Positions 1 through 11,830 of a stretch of DNA of 64,000 nt are shown here, in pieces. Position 1 is the stretch's first letter. The number at the start of each line of letters is the position of its first letter. The position numbers and the translations under genes are program-made. The notes below the pieces were generated by a model. That model made no database searches, was not told the origin of the DNA, and saw only the letters and a list, made by a program, of their open reading frames with translations. The DNA comes from Bos javanicus (taxonomy: Eukaryota; Chordata; Mammalia; Artiodactyla; Bovidae): the NCBI RefSeq assembly GCF_032452875.1, contig NC_083869.1, forward strand, positions 80,098,501 through 80,162,500, given 5' to 3'.

Positions 1-164
1 TCTTCTGATTGGGCAGATACATAGTTTTTGAATGCATTCAGTAAGTTTGCATTTTCTTAATCATAGAACATCTCAACACATTTGCAAAGTGGAAATACAT
101 ATGTTTGCTCTCATGGGTATGGTAAACAGAACTTCATGTAGACTCATGGACCCTTTGCCAAAAC

Positions 165-315
165 TCCATAGTTTGAGAATTGCAGTCTGTAACTTCCAGT
201 TCCTTTATATTACAGGTAAGAAAAATCAGGGCCCAGAGAGATTCAATAATTTGGTCCAAGGTTTTATGGTCTCTGGCAAAACCAGACTGTGATCCGTGTC
301 TCCTGGTTTTCTCAC
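165..315 (-). repeat. MIR-like SINE remnant
   Basis: The stretch carries the antisense MIR core pattern (cccagagagattcaataa, then a degenerate 'tccaaggtt' block), as expected for a diverged MIR read on the minus strand. It is an old tRNA-derived SINE with no coding role. The ends are vague and identification rests on the core only. Bases 1-164 and 316-396 show nothing I recognise. Confidence 0.4.
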
Positions 316-409
316 TCCCTACCACAGGCTCCCTTAGTTGGATTAGGAAAGGATGCTCAAACTCCTGAATTTTCATTTATGAATTTACAGTGGTGGATAT
401 TAGTGGAAG

Positions 410-598
410 GGGCTTCTCAGTTGGCGCTAGCAGTAAAGAATATGCCTGTCAATGCAGGAGGCACAAGAGACATGAGTCCAATCTCTGGGTCAGGAAGATG
501 CCCTGGAGTTGGAAATGGCAACCCACTCCAGTATCCTTGCCTGGAAAATTCCATGGACAGAAGAGTCTGGCCTCAAAGAGTCAGACATGACTGAGCAT
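410..598 (+). mobile_element. Bov-tA SINE
   Basis: This is a tRNA-derived Bov-tA SINE in forward orientation. The 5' tRNA-like part (ggcttctcagttggc, then 'gtaaagaatatgcctg') is followed by the A-unit (gcaacccactccagtatcc) and an end near 'cagacatgactgag'. It is bracketed by a 13-bp direct repeat with one mismatch, atattagtggaag at 397-409 and atattaatggaag at 599-611, which is its target-site duplication. The A-unit is diverged and lacks the 'ggggtcgc' stretch. It is mobilised by BovB machinery and encodes nothing. Confidence 0.95.
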
Positions 599-766
599 AT
601 ATTAATGGAAGATGCCACAGTACAAAAAACATGCAGGAGAGATGAACCCCATGTAGAAACCCAAGCTGGCAATGCCTAGAGCATAATAATTGTTGAATAA
701 ATAGACCAGATAGAAACAAAACTTCTCCATTTCTAACCCTCTGTTCCTTCACCTCCCCCTACCCCC

Positions 767-903
767 TGTTGCTGCTGCTGCTGCTAAGCCACTTCAGTCG
801 TGTCCGACTCTGTGTGACCCCATAGACGGCAGCTCACCAGGCTCCTGCGTCCCTGGGATTCTCCAGGCAAGAACACTGGAGTGGGTTGCCATTTCCTTCT
901 CCT
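767..903 (-). mobile_element. Bov-A2-type SINE fragment
   Basis: This is a reverse-orientation A-unit. It starts with a (ctg)n run that is the complement of the 'agcagcagca' tail, followed by 'ttcagtcgtgtccgactc' and ending in 'gccatttccttctcc'. Only one A-unit is present, so the element is partial. I see no clear target-site duplication. Confidence 0.9.
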
Positions 904-1261
904 GAGTGTTCCCTTAAAATGAAGATTTTAAATGTCTTTGTTCATTCAAGTTATACAATTGAATGTTCAGCCCCACTTTTCTGAAAGATATTTCTTTATA
1001 ATAATTCAATTCCCACATCTCTCCACTCTCCCCACCACCAATAACTTTATATAATAACTTTTTGAGACCATCCCTCTGGCAAGAAGTAGGCACAAGCAGA
1101 TGGATTGTTCTCAGTTCCCAGGCAAATATTTCAGAAAGAAATTTTCTCTCTTGCAATCTTAAGGAAAGTAACATTTATATGAACAATTAAGTAAGTCTTC
1201 CTCTGGTCTTCATTCATTCTTTGGAGTTACCTCTAAGCTAATTAAGATGGTGTATATTCCC
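904..1261. other. unique DNA, no feature seen
   Basis: AT-rich sequence with no repeat I recognise. The minus-strand open frame covering most of it has no known motif and no supporting splice or promoter context. Confidence 0.5.
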
Positions 1262-1345
1262 TGTGGCTGATTCATGTTGATGCTTGACAAGAAAACAAAA
1301 TTCTGTAAAGCAATTATCCTTCAATTAAGAAGTAAATTTGTAAAA
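1262..1345 (+). mobile_element. Ruminant L1 3'-end fragment
   Basis: The blocks 'gctgattcatgttgatg' and 'gtaaagcaattatccttc' followed by an A-rich tail match the 3' end I remember from ruminant L1 copies. Only the last ~80 bases are present, consistent with a heavily 5'-truncated insertion. No target-site duplication was established. Confidence 0.55.
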
Positions 1346-1754
1346 GATGGTGTATGTTCCAAAAACATCTTATTTTTAATATCAGAAGTATCGACTATCC
1401 AGTATCATGAACACCATTTCAGAACTATATTTGCATCTTCCCCATGTCCATTGTTATTTGAGTCCCACTGGACTCACCTTTTGTAGAAGAGCTGACGAGC
1501 TGTCCAGGGAAGAGTGTTTCATGTCAGGCAGGCTCAGACGTTAACTCAGACATTCAGATGAGCCTTTCCTGGATTCAAGGCTGTTTCAGACAAGTCAAGA
1601 GTAGACCCCTCTGATTTCCCCCAAAGGGAGGAGGAGATAACAGAGATTCTCGGCTGTCTGAGAAGACATGGACTCTTTAGGTATTTTATCTCAGGAAGAA
1701 ATTGTCACTTTATCTGATAGTGACTGTGTTTAAATTAGTAATATTAGGTCTGTA
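1346..1754. other. unique DNA, no feature seen
   Basis: Mixed-composition sequence with no repeat, splice-bounded exon or regulatory cluster that I can support. Confidence 0.5.
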
Positions 1755-1766
1755 TGAGACTTGGCA

Positions 1767-1979
1767 GGCTTTCCTGGTGGCTCAGTGGTAAAGAATCCGC
1801 CTGCCAAAGCAGGAGACCAGGGTTCGATCCCTAGGGTTGGCAGATCCCTTGGAGAAGAAAATGGCAACTCACTCCAGCATTCTTGCCTGGGAAATTCCAT
1901 GGACAGAGCAGCCTGGTGGGCTCCAGTGTGTTGGGTCGCAAAGAGTCAGACATGACTAAGTGACTGAAGAACAGCAACG
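1767..1979 (+). mobile_element. Bov-tA SINE with perfect TSD
   Basis: Full-length forward Bov-tA: tRNA-like head (ggctttcctggtggctcag), a box-B-like 'ggttcgatccc', the A-unit and the terminal 'gactaagtgactgaag'. It is flanked by a perfect 12-bp duplication tgagacttggca at 1755-1766 and 1980-1991. The intact duplication and low divergence suggest a fairly recent insertion. It is non-coding. Confidence 0.97.
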
Positions 1980-1991
1980 TGAGACTTGGCA

Positions 1992-3884
1992 CTTCAGTTT
2001 TTGTTGTTGTTTAGAACAATGTGACTGCTTGCAACACACCATTTATTTAATAGGAAGGATCAGGGAAACTGACTGAGTTTCATGAAGCTGCAGTAAGCCA
2101 ATGTCTGCAGCTTCTGATGAAGTAATGATGGGTGTTCATACAGATTTACACTGCTTAGACCCAGGGGCCCTGACATCTTTTATCTTTGAGGAAGAGCTTT
2201 TTAGAGCAGATTGGAAGCTCCTAGAGTCTGTCAGCTCCATTAATTTTTAATCCTGGTTTACAAACACACAGCCCAGGGCTTCTATTGCACACACTGGGCT
2301 CATGTTTACTCTTTTATAAGGACAAACCTTCACTAGTGGTCACTTGGCCCTGTTATTCTCCTCACTTATCTCAATCTCTCCAATTACTCCATCTCTAAGC
2401 CTCCTTAGGATAAATGCAAAGCAGGAGCCCAAATTATTGGCATTGGAGAGTGACCCTAAAAATATCTGGAGAAGATTGCTCACAATTTTCTATTAACAAA
2501 TTAGTAACCCAAATGAGTACTTTTGATATTTGATATTAAATTGATGAAGACTAAAATGGCCCACAGTAAACTATGCTACAGGTGAAAATATGATTAGAGA
2601 ATCCTGTATACAAACTGTGACCATAATCTCTACCTTGGTTCTCTTCTGAAGCAGCTCTGAAGTCTCCTCTGTTCTACATGACAGCAGCACTGGGTCTTCA
2701 CTTAAAAAGCAGAGATTTGGCACCCTCCTTTTCTTCACCTACTTATGGTGCTTTTCTGGTACCCTGCCTGCAGGGCAGTTAGTCAGCAACCCCAGAGTTA
2801 CCCACACTGTTCAATGTGGCAGCCTGGCGCTTCTCTGCTTGTAAAGGAACTGACTTGTTATACTTCCAGTTAGAGAAGAATCAAAACCAAGTGATCAGAA
2901 ATTTATAAAGTGATTACAGAAAAAACTTATAAAAATACTGAATTTTTCAGAATATGCCCAAGAAAGCCATATTTGTATTATCCCTCTAGAGACAGATTTT
3001 GTTTTGTTGATAGAGTATCTGCTATATAGCACTTAGGTTTTTTTTTGTTGCTTTCTGTTTTATTTTTTCTTTTTTTTAGTGACTAAGCAACATTTATATA
3101 GAAAGTGTTTATATTTATGTCCATAACATTCAGTGTAGCTTTTTTTAAACAAACAAAAAAAATGCTTTCTGTTTTAAAAAGTAAGTTATTACTTTTTCTG
3201 TTGCCTGTCTTATTTTCTAAGCTGCTGAATAGAATAATTCTGTTACTGAAAAAAAGATTAGAATAATGTGATCAGGTATGTTTTCCACAAACAAAAATGG
3301 CAACAGTTTTTAAAGTATTTTTTCAACTACTGAAGTAAGGAGGAAGAGGGTGGTGGTTTCAGCATCTTAACCATGTCCTTCAGCACTTGGTGTGAGTGGC
3401 AGCAAACAGAGAAGAGACAGCCTGGCAAACTGCCCCCTGAGCACCAAATGGCTCTTGAGCCTACCCAGCTGGTGCCTTGGACCCTAAAGAGAAATAATTG
3501 CATCTGCAGAGTTTAATTTATGCTTCATTTAAGTTTTGTAGGGAATAACTTTCTACTGTTCCCCTTGAAAACCTTGGGGGCCCAGATGCTAAGAAGCTAA
3601 CTGTGTCAACTCTCCCTCCATCTTTTTCTGGTACTTATTCAACACAGGAAGACTTATTTGCATTTAAATTTTAGATAGGGGGCCTCTCTTGACTTAGCAG
3701 TCGTAAGATTTCCATGGGCTTGTGGCTGACAGATGGATATTTAAAATAAACGTGTTTTAAATGTAACATCAAACATATGTTATTCTTTGAAACCATATGA
3801 TCCAGTCTCTCTTGTGGCTAAATTGTTTCCCAAAACAAAAGGTGTCCAGAGTCCTCCCCTCTGAAGACAGCATGCCTGCATACA
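1992..3884. other. unique DNA, no feature seen
   Basis: About 1.9 kb without a repeat I recognise. It includes T-rich runs around 3,038-3,080 and 3,140-3,180 and otherwise ordinary AT-rich sequence. No open frame is convincing. Confidence 0.5.
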
Positions 3885-3893
3885 CATATACAC

Positions 3894-4111
3894 GTGTGTG
3901 TTTCGCTCAGTCATGTTCAACTCTGTGTGACCCCATGGACTGTAGCCTTCCACGCTTCTGTCCATGGGATTCTCCAAGCAAGAATACTGGAGTGGGTTGC
4001 CATTCCCTTCCCCACGAGATCTTCCTGACCCAGGGATCGAACCCTAGTTTCCTGCATTGCAGGCAGACTCTACCATCTGAGCCATCAGGGAAGCCCCCAA
4101 CCCCACCCCAC
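3894..4111 (-). mobile_element. Bov-tA SINE
   Basis: Complete Bov-tA in reverse orientation. It opens with 'cgctcagtcatgttcaac' and closes with the complement of the tRNA-like head (ccatctgagccatcaggg, then aagccc). The 9-bp direct repeat catatacac at 3885-3893 and 4112-4120 is a likely target-site duplication. Two overlapping open frames here (130 and 71 codons, opposite strands) are SINE translations, not genes. Confidence 0.95.
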
Positions 4112-4120
4112 CATATACAC

Positions 4121-5296
4121 ATGGGTATATATCAAAAAAGAAAGAAAGGAAAAGTGACCCCATTATGCACTTGCTTCTTTGAACTTTAACCTCATCTTGC
4201 AAATAGGCAGACCTCCTTATCTGTGATAAATCTAATCAGGAAGTGCTGGAGATAGTTTTGCAACTATTTTGCAACACAATCCTGCATCTTTCTGCCTCCC
4301 TTGAAAACACCATGTCATATCCCTCAAAATTCATAACACTTGGGTTAAAATTTTGAAAAAGCAAAAGAACAAAATAGAAATCCATGAACTGTATCTACCA
4401 CATTCCACCAAGCAAAGACCCTGATGCCAGAATGTCTAAAAGCCACTGTTAATTCCTTCTCTACTGGAAAAATGTAGTCTCCTTCATGCCATCAGGAAGA
4501 TGCTCCATCCCTCTATGCAGCAGGGGACTAGTGTGTTGGCTCTGGGTCATTCTGACAGACTTATGGGGACAAAGGATGAGAGACATAAGAGAACCAATGA
4601 TGACACCAGAGAGGGACATGGCCAAGCTGTCTGAACAGAACAGCAGGTAAGACACAGTGACCAGGGCTGGATAAGTGGGAAGAAACATTGCTGTGTATAG
4701 AGGCAGTTCAAGTTGGATGCCTTAACCACTCTCTCTTAATAATAAAGTATCAATTACACCCTTACATCTCTCCTTCCAATTAGTCTTCTAGAACTCAATT
4801 ATAAAGATAATTTTATTAAATTGAGACATATTTGTCTAAATCATAGAACTAACTTTTCAGAGAGACTACAGAGGAACGTCCTAAGGATGAAACATCTTGT
4901 GTATTTGAATGATGTGGCATTTCTGCTCCCTCATCCCCCACCCCCATTCCACGCCCATTGACCCACTCTGGAATGCATTGCTTCGTGCCCTGGGGAGGAT
5001 ATCTCCTTCTCACGTTCTCTCCTTTCACCTCATTTTCTCTGAGGGGTGGTGTGTTTCATCTCTGTCTTTCCATTCTCTCAGCTTGGTTCACTGCATCTCT
5101 GGAAAGTTTATTCTTTTCTGCTTGCACATACTCTTTATAATCTCCTTTCTTATTGCCCTTTAGCCTTTCCGTTTTCCTCAGGAGAACTGTATTTCTTCAT
5201 CTTCATAGCATTTTTGAACCAAAAAAAAAAAAAAAATGTGTGCTAATCATGACAAAGTACCTCTTTGCTTTAGAACCCTTGGCTAACTCTGGATGC
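4121..5296. other. unique DNA with an A-tract
   Basis: No repeat is recognised. There is a homopolymeric A-tract at about 5221-5236. Pyrimidine-rich sequence at 4,920-5,200 gives several short forward frames without family resemblance. Confidence 0.5.
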
Positions 5297-5305
5297 TTAC
5301 ATTCA

Positions 5306-5463
5306 CTGTGCTCAGTCGCTTAGTCATGTCTGACTGTTTGCAATCCTATGGACTATAGTCCCCCAGGCTCCTCTGTCCATGGGATTCTCCAGGCAAGAAT
5401 ACCCGAGTGGATTGCCATGCCCTCCTCCACAGAATCTTACCAATGCAGGGATTGAACTCAGGT
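5306..5463 (-). mobile_element. Bov SINE, truncated
   Basis: Reverse A-unit SINE (ctcagtcgcttagtcatg through 'gcagggattgaactcagg') that lacks the full tRNA-like head. The 9-bp duplication ttacattca occurs at 5297-5305 and 5464-5472. It is non-coding. The right-hand duplication merges into a short tandem repeat. Confidence 0.9.
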
Positions 5464-5467
5464 TTAC

Positions 5468-5506
5468 ATTCATTAGTGAGATTCATTAGTAAGATTCATT
5501 AGTGAG
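5468..5506. repeat. 3 x 13-bp tandem repeat
   Basis: Three direct copies of attcattagtgag follow one another (5468-5480, 5481-5493, 5494-5506). The middle copy differs by one base (attcattagtaag). It begins within the target-site duplication of the preceding SINE, so it probably arose by slippage after that insertion. Confidence 0.85.
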
Positions 5507-5529
5507 TTTCTCTTTTCCCAATAGGAGAA

Positions 5530-5645
5530 TAACTTCATGAAGGTGGAGACTGGTTTTTCCTGACTTCTTTTTATTTTTTCCTAGTTTCTATATAGTGGCA
5601 GGCACATAGCAGATGTTCAATAAATATTTGCTGAATTAATGAGAG
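5530..5645 (+). mobile_element. L2 3'-end remnant
   Basis: The pattern 'ggcaggcacatagcagatg' followed by 'ttcaataaatatttgctgaa' is the classic 3' terminus of the ancient L2 LINE. It is non-coding and old, and its left edge is uncertain. Confidence 0.5.
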
Positions 5646-5760
5646 AATGCAGTATTTAATGAGCATCTACTATATGTCAGATACTATCCTAGGTGCTCAG
5701 ATATAATGACAAAATTGACAAGTCCCTAGACTCCTCAAGCTTACATTAAATTAACAAATG
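5646..5760 (-). mobile_element. L2 3'-end remnant, opposite orientation
   Basis: The sequence 'gagcatctactatatgtcag' followed by 'ctaggtgctcag' is the reverse complement of the L2 3' terminus. It therefore faces the preceding L2 end tail to tail. It is diverged and non-coding. Confidence 0.5.
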
Positions 5761-8700
5761 CATCAAATTATTAAGCAACTGAAAGTAGACATTATAAAAA
5801 AAAATATGATCAAACTCTAAAATCCTTGGAAGTAAACATAAAATTCTATCTCCTTATCTTTTTCTAGTTAAAACTTCTTAAGTGCTGCTTTTCAGTGAAA
5901 GTATTTCTTATTTTACCTCATTATTTTTCTCTTTTAATGATTAATATTATATAGTATTATTTTCAGCTAGGTATCATTGCAAACATAATGTTTCAACCAC
6001 TTTATAGTATAAATAGCCTTTGGGTATATGTGTGTAGGATCCCAGCTATTTCTTAGAACTATTTTTATAGGGAAAGATATTTGTGTATCTAACAATGAAC
6101 CTAACTTTAAGAATTATAGCCTATCTGCCTGGTTAGAGGGGATTTCAACATGGGCAAAACCCAATGAAGTGTTGAAAGAAGCATTTCAGTGTTAAGGACC
6201 TGGCTTTTTAAAAATAGATGTAAATATTTTATCTAGCCATTGCTCCAACAACATCATTGTTAAGAGGAAGAACGTGATCATGGCCCTGCAATGTAGGCAT
6301 TGGTGCTGGGTCTCCTTCCCAGGTTGTGGCCTATCTGTCACTTAGGCTTTTCTTCCTCCAAAGGGAAAAACCGAACAACAGAAACTGTCCCTCTGTTGAT
6401 GTGGAAGACCATTCACTAACTACATAAGGTGGCACACCTTCCCCACAAGTTGCATGAATTATCGTTATGTATTGAAATTAAAAGGCATATTGTGAGAACA
6501 TTCTTCCAATGGAAATACTATATTGACTTTGCAGAATTTCTTTTATTTATTTTCCAACATTATTGCTTCCTTTTAATTCATTGATTTGTGCATCCATTAA
6601 ACATTCTTCATAGAGAGAAATACTGTGAAGACTATGTAATGACATAAAACTGTGTAATACTCCTTGTAAAAGTCTGGAAATAAAAATCGTGCCCTATGTA
6701 CAAAATATATACATATACTACATGTAACATAGTCATTGCAGTTAAAAGACTGAATTGAAAAGTTATGATAGGACTAATTTTAACTTGAGTCTAACTCAAG
6801 TTGAAACTTTCACTATCTCTCTGTCATAGTTGTCATATTACAAGCATGGCAAAAGGAACAGTATATAAATATTTAATATTAATAACATGTAAAATAATAA
6901 AGGAATGGCATATATTCATTCAAATGTATTTACTTTTACAGTGGATTTTTATTCCTATCAATTCTGCTTAAATATTTTCAGCTACTTTCATAATAATCTT
7001 CTTAAAAATGAGATCTGTTTCCTATTAAGGCAAATGCTTTCTTGTGAGTCTTGTTATCATTGCTGAAAACACCTAAGTATGTATTTTCTCACGTGAATCA
7101 CACAGTAGTGAGAGGTGTAGTGCGTCTCCTTGTTCCACTGGGATGAGCTGAAGTGTCAAGCATTTACTTGCATGCGTGCTATTCTGAAGACTCGACCTCT
7201 TACACGAACTAGAATTTTCCCTGATTTAAAGAAAAATTGGTATGGAGATCTGCACTTGGAAAGCATAATTTTGGGATAGTTTTGCTTCACTAAAGATTTT
7301 TTTCTTTTAGGAAAGCACCTAGCATGGCAGTTATTTAGATAGCCAACATCATCAATGAATTGTTTAGTGAATGTCCAACTTCAAAAAGACTGATATTGCT
7401 TTAAGGGGAGTTAAGACTCCTGGGATCCCTTTACGTAATTCTCCCCATCCCACTAGGTCACCCTCTTTTGGTGTCTTTGATGGCCTCAGGGCCCTTGAAT
7501 GAATAAGCATATTTTCTTTTTTTATTTTCCAGTCATGAGTCTTTTCTTCATTATGTGACGATGTAGTCTCCTGAGAGTCTGTACCTCTTGCTTGAAGCAT
7601 TCTGCTCAGGGCAGATATGATGAACTCTTCAGCTAGGAGGTGCCTGGTTGGATTTTTCTTCTAGATCAAAGCATGCATCTGGAATCATTAGGGGAAATGC
7701 CACATAAATCACTGAGTCAGTGATATCCCTGGAATGCAGCACTTGCCTCCATCCGAAAGGGTCTCAGTCTTCAGTGAGGGGAAGCCACAGACGTAGACCT
7801 GCTGAAGGCTGGCCCTAGAAGATGGTTTTCACCCTACCTCATGTTCAGTGTGGGAAGTAGGACAAAGGATTTTAGGAGAGTAAGAATCAAAAGCAGACTA
7901 GCCCTCGCCTGATGTGGACAGGACTCGAGCAGGACAGATGTTCCAAGTCACATGTGGAGAAGTGTTTGTGGTTGGATTCTGTTTAAAACTGATTGTTGAT
8001 ACTCTCATGAGACAGCCTGTGACAAATTGTATAATAAAAATGTTAAAAATAGCATATTTATTCCCTGGAAAAGCTGAGTTCCCACAATTCAGTGAGCTGG
8101 GAAAATTGCTAAACTTTTTGGACACAAAGTGCTGATTCTCTGTTCTTATAACCCTTTCATTACACATAGGATTTTTCATTATAATTTTTGTTTTCCTGAA
8201 CTCTGAACAGTGTTCTGGCTAGCCTTTTAAAAAATAATAAAACAAGTCAACATATTTTTGAATAAAAATTTTAAATCCAAGTAAAGTGTACATGCAATAT
8301 TGATAAATTACAAAATGACCGTAATTTTTAAAGAAAATTCTATGTATATACCACCCCTGCCCATTTTAAAGATAATGTGAGCCACAAATGCAATTCGTAT
8401 GTGTAATTTGAAATTTTCTGGTAGTCATATTAAAAAAGTAAAAAGATCAAAATTAATTTTAATAATTAGTATATTTTATTTGACCCCCCATAGATCCAAA
8501 ATCTTATCATTTCAACATGCAATAAATGTAAAAAAAGTTGAGATATCTTACATTTTTAATTAAATAAAAAGTCAATGTGTATTAATGTTTTATACTTATC
8601 ACACATCTCAGTTCAAACCATCCACATTTCAAATGCTCATTTGTCACATGTAGCTAGTGGCTACTGTATTAGAGATCACAGGACTATACCATAACAAATG

Positions 8701-8993
8701 TGAATAAAAATTTGAAAAAATAATTCTCTGTTGAAAAGCACATAGATATCAGTGTTTCTTAGGACCTTTGATATACAATGGAATGCTAGGATTTTCAGAG
8801 GCATAGATCTTGGTTGAGAATATAGGAGATAAAGGATAAATATAGACAGTAGAAAAATACTTTGTGTGTTATGACTGAGGTGAACTAGAATGAGATATGC
8901 TTGAACTATCTAAGTGGTTTTCATAGATTTCAGATAGCACTATGTATCAGAAATGCTTTTGGCTGCAAGTAACACAAACTGAATTATAGTGAC
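5761..8993. other. long unique AT-rich stretch
   Basis: About 3.2 kb without a recognisable young repeat, gene or RNA. Composition is AT-rich throughout. Open frames near 7,364-7,600 and 7,898-8,179 have no family motif and no splice-like boundaries that convince me. Confidence 0.5.
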
Positions 8994-9345
8994 TGTGGTG
9001 GTTAATTTTATGTGTTAACTAGGCTAGGCCATAGTACTTGGGTATTTGGTCAAATATCATTCTAGATGTTCCTGTGTTTTGGGATGAAGTTAACATTTAA
9101 ATTGGTGGACTTTGAGTAAAACACATTGCCCTTCATAATGTGGGTGGGCTTCATCTAATCAGTAAAAGGCTTTAATAGAACAAAGCCTGACCTCACCCAA
9201 GCATCTGTCAGCAGATGTCCTTTGGACCTGAACTGTAGCATCAACTTTTCCTTGGGTCTTCAGTCTGCTGACACAACCTACAGTTTTGGGCTCGCCAATC
9301 TCTATAATCATGTGAACCGATTCCTTAAATCTCTTTTTATCAGAT
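8994..9345 (+). mobile_element. MLT2-like solo LTR (ancient ERV-L)
   Basis: The run 'ggttaattttatgtgttaac' and later 'ggtggactttgagtaaaac' and 'aatgtgggtgggcttcatc' match a common ancient mammalian LTR that I believe is of the MLT2 (ERV-L) group. It is a non-coding LTR relic. The same family occurs in reverse at 51,597-52,337. The family name is less certain than the match between these two copies. Confidence 0.55.
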
Positions 9346-9359
9346 AAACCCACACTGGG

Positions 9360-9730
9360 GGACAGTCTATGAATAACTGACCAATACTCTTCAAAAATAT
9401 GAAAGATAAGGAGAGATGGAGGAACTGTTTAAAGTTAAAGGAGACTAAAGAGATATATGTGATGCTAGACTGAATAGTGAATGAGAAAAAGGACATTGGT
9501 GAAACAATTGAAAAAATTTAAGGCCTATAGGTTAGATAATAGAGTTATATTGGTGTTAGTTTCCTGATCTTGATCATTGTGCTTTGGATATGTAAAGATG
9601 TTAACGTTTAGGGAAACCTAGGCAGACGGTAGACAGGAATTCTTTGTATGTTTTTTATATATTTTTATTGACAGCCTAAAATTATCTCAAAGTGAACATT
9701 TTTTTTTAATAAAAATACTTAAAAATAAAA
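9360..9730 (+). mobile_element. Ancient L1 3' UTR
   Basis: The order of blocks is typical of an old L1 3' UTR and tail on the plus strand: 'gaggaactgtttaaag', 'aaaaaggacattggtg', 'gttagtttcctgatcttgat', and a terminal 'ctaaaattatctcaaagtg' followed by an A/T-rich end. It is non-coding. Subfamily unknown. Confidence 0.55.
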
Positions 9731-10262
9731 GAGAATAAAGAAATGAAGAGAAATAGAAAATGATTTAAAAGAACACAATAAATACTAAAGATAGGCAAAG
9801 AAAATAGAATGTATGGATAATATGAGAATCTTTCTGAAATTAAAGACTTGAAACTAAATATTTAAAGCACATATCATCTACCCTTAGAATACTGACCTAT
9901 GATGATCAACACCAAGACATGTCAGTCAGCTCTAAAGGAAATGAAGATATCCTTTGAGTATCTAGAAAAGAAAAAGTATATAATTTATAAGGAAAAAAAT
10001 TAGATTATTATACATCTTGACACTAGTGCTCTATGTGAGAAATCTATGAAGCAACAAATTTAAAATCTTCAAGGAAACAAGTGTGAATCAAAGATTTCTT
10101 AAAATCCAGCATAACTTTCAAGTATAATGGGCACAGATCTCAGGGAATATTGTTTCCATGATTCCTGCTGTGAAATCTTCCAGAAAATGTGCTTCAGACA
10201 ACAAAATAACTAGACAGATATTGACTGACATAAGGATTGTTGGTAAACATTAAGTACAGATG
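9731..10262. other. unique A-rich DNA
   Basis: A-rich, probably old degenerate sequence with no feature I can name. Confidence 0.45.
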
Positions 10263-10473
10263 TGAAAGTGTAGTCGCTCGGTCATGTCCAGCTCTTTGCA
10301 ACCCTATGGACTATAGCCTGCCAGGCTCCTCTGTCCATAGATTTCTCCAGGCAAGAATAGTGGCATGGGTAGCCTTTCCCTTCTCCAGGGGATCTTCCTG
10401 ACCCAGGGATTGCACCAAGGTCTCCCACATTGCATGCAGATTCTTTACCATCTGAGCCACCAGAGAAGCCCCA
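10263..10473 (-). mobile_element. Bov-tA SINE
   Basis: Full-length reverse Bov-tA from 'gtagtcgctcggtcatgtcc' through 'ggatcttcctgacccaggg' to 'ccatctgagccaccagag'. No clean target-site duplication was found, since flanks share only a weak 'catta' match. It is non-coding. Confidence 0.93.
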
Positions 10474-11559
10474 TTAGGTTCAACAGTCCCCTAGGACTAA
10501 GATGACTAAATACTAACAGAGAATGCTTAGAGCTATATCCTCTGATAGTGTAGATATTGTACAGCTGTTTAAAAGTGGAGATGAGAATATTTTCAGTAAT
10601 CATATTGCTGTTCATCTTATAATTGCTATCCTGAGACTATTAGGTGTATAATATAAGACAAATAACTAATCATAAGATATTTAGGTCTGTCATCATTTTC
10701 ATCCCTGAGAACAATTCTATCATCTCCTTTGTCTCTGGTTCCTTGAGAATCAGGATTTTTGATGTGGAAGAAAAAAGATACTAAAGTAATAGAGAAGAGG
10801 TTAAGTAAAAACTTGGTGTTTTCATAACTGAATTGGAACTTTCATTATAAACACATGAGGTACTTGATCTTATTTTATCCTTGGATATGCCCAAGCAAAA
10901 TTCTTTGCAATGACCTACAATCTAACACCCTCCACAATCTAACACCCAGATTGTGGTCTTGCAATACCATGTTTCACTACAAGGGACTCTATCTCCTTGG
11001 AGAAATGACTGGTTTTGGGTATAAGGGAGAAAATGAAATAAGATGACTCTTGGAACCCCTTGTCACACCAGATGGCAAGGAAGCTATCAGACACTACATG
11101 GGACATGTCTAAAAGACTTGGAGTCAACCTGAACAGGTAGAAAAAAGAAAAAAAAAAAAAACCTGAAGAGTGCATAATGATAACTGTATGGATTGAAGTA
11201 TATTAAATACATTTATATCCATGGTTTCACAAATATATGAAAAGTAATTACTCCTTTTGGAGGATTATAGAAAGTCAAATCATTATCTTGAAAACTGGCA
11301 AGTATAGCTAAAGAACCAAATATTTATCCCTCTTTTCCTGTATGAATTATATCACAGTACAACCAAATAGTGGGTATGGGGAAGTGTCTCTTTATGAAAA
11401 TATTCTAATGAATAAATACAATATTTATAGAACTAGAATGTCAAAATTTGCTACAGGTATTAAATATTAACAGTTTCTAAAATCCGGAAAAGAATGACAA
11501 TCATATGCTACGTGCCTCCATAGTCTTAAAAAATACCACCTATATAGATTTGCCAAGGG
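10474..11559. other. unique DNA, no firm feature
   Basis: Mostly AT-rich unique sequence. Around 10,890-10,960 a short fragment (caatgacctacaatctaac) resembles L2 and contains a local repeat of 'aatctaacaccc', but it is too short to claim. There is an A-tract near 11,143-11,161. Confidence 0.45.
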
Positions 11560-11830
11560 GATGGAACCAGAATCTGACCTTGTCTCTGGATTCATCATTT
11601 AATTCTCAGGAAATACAGAGACCAGAAGAATAAGTCGGGATAGTGGTTACTTATGGGGAAGAGAGGGTTTGTGAATGGATTGGGACACACTAAAGGGCTT
11701 CTGGGATGACTGGTGAAGTTCTATTCAGAACCTTGGAGACATTTGCTTTATACTAATTCAGTAAGCCATACATTTAAATTGTGTGGTTTTCTACATTAGT
11801 GTTTTATTTTATAGTAAAATTAAAGAGGAG
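11560..11830 (+). mobile_element. Possible ancient L1 3' UTR remnant
   Basis: The 'gggatagtggttacttatgg' block followed by a 'gggcttctgggatgactgg' block recalls old L1 3' UTR sequence. Similarity is limited, so this is tentative. Bases 11,831-12,469 show nothing further. Confidence 0.35.

Noticed and set aside
289..594. 101-codon plus-strand frame
   Set aside because: Runs into the Bov-tA SINE at 410-598, which supplies most of it.
1767..1850. tRNA-like sequence with box A/B resemblance
   Set aside because: It is the head of a Bov-tA SINE, with no cloverleaf or mature tRNA ends. The same applies to the other SINEs.
3797..4189. 130-codon plus-strand open frame
   Set aside because: Mostly a translated reverse Bov-tA SINE plus flanks. 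No protein family.
5468..5506. Short regular repeats as a CRISPR array
   Set aside because: Only three directly abutting 13-mers without spacers, in a mammalian genome.
10474..11559. L2 fragment at about 10,890-10,960
   Set aside because: Only one short phrase matches, and the local 'aatctaacaccc' duplication may create the resemblance.
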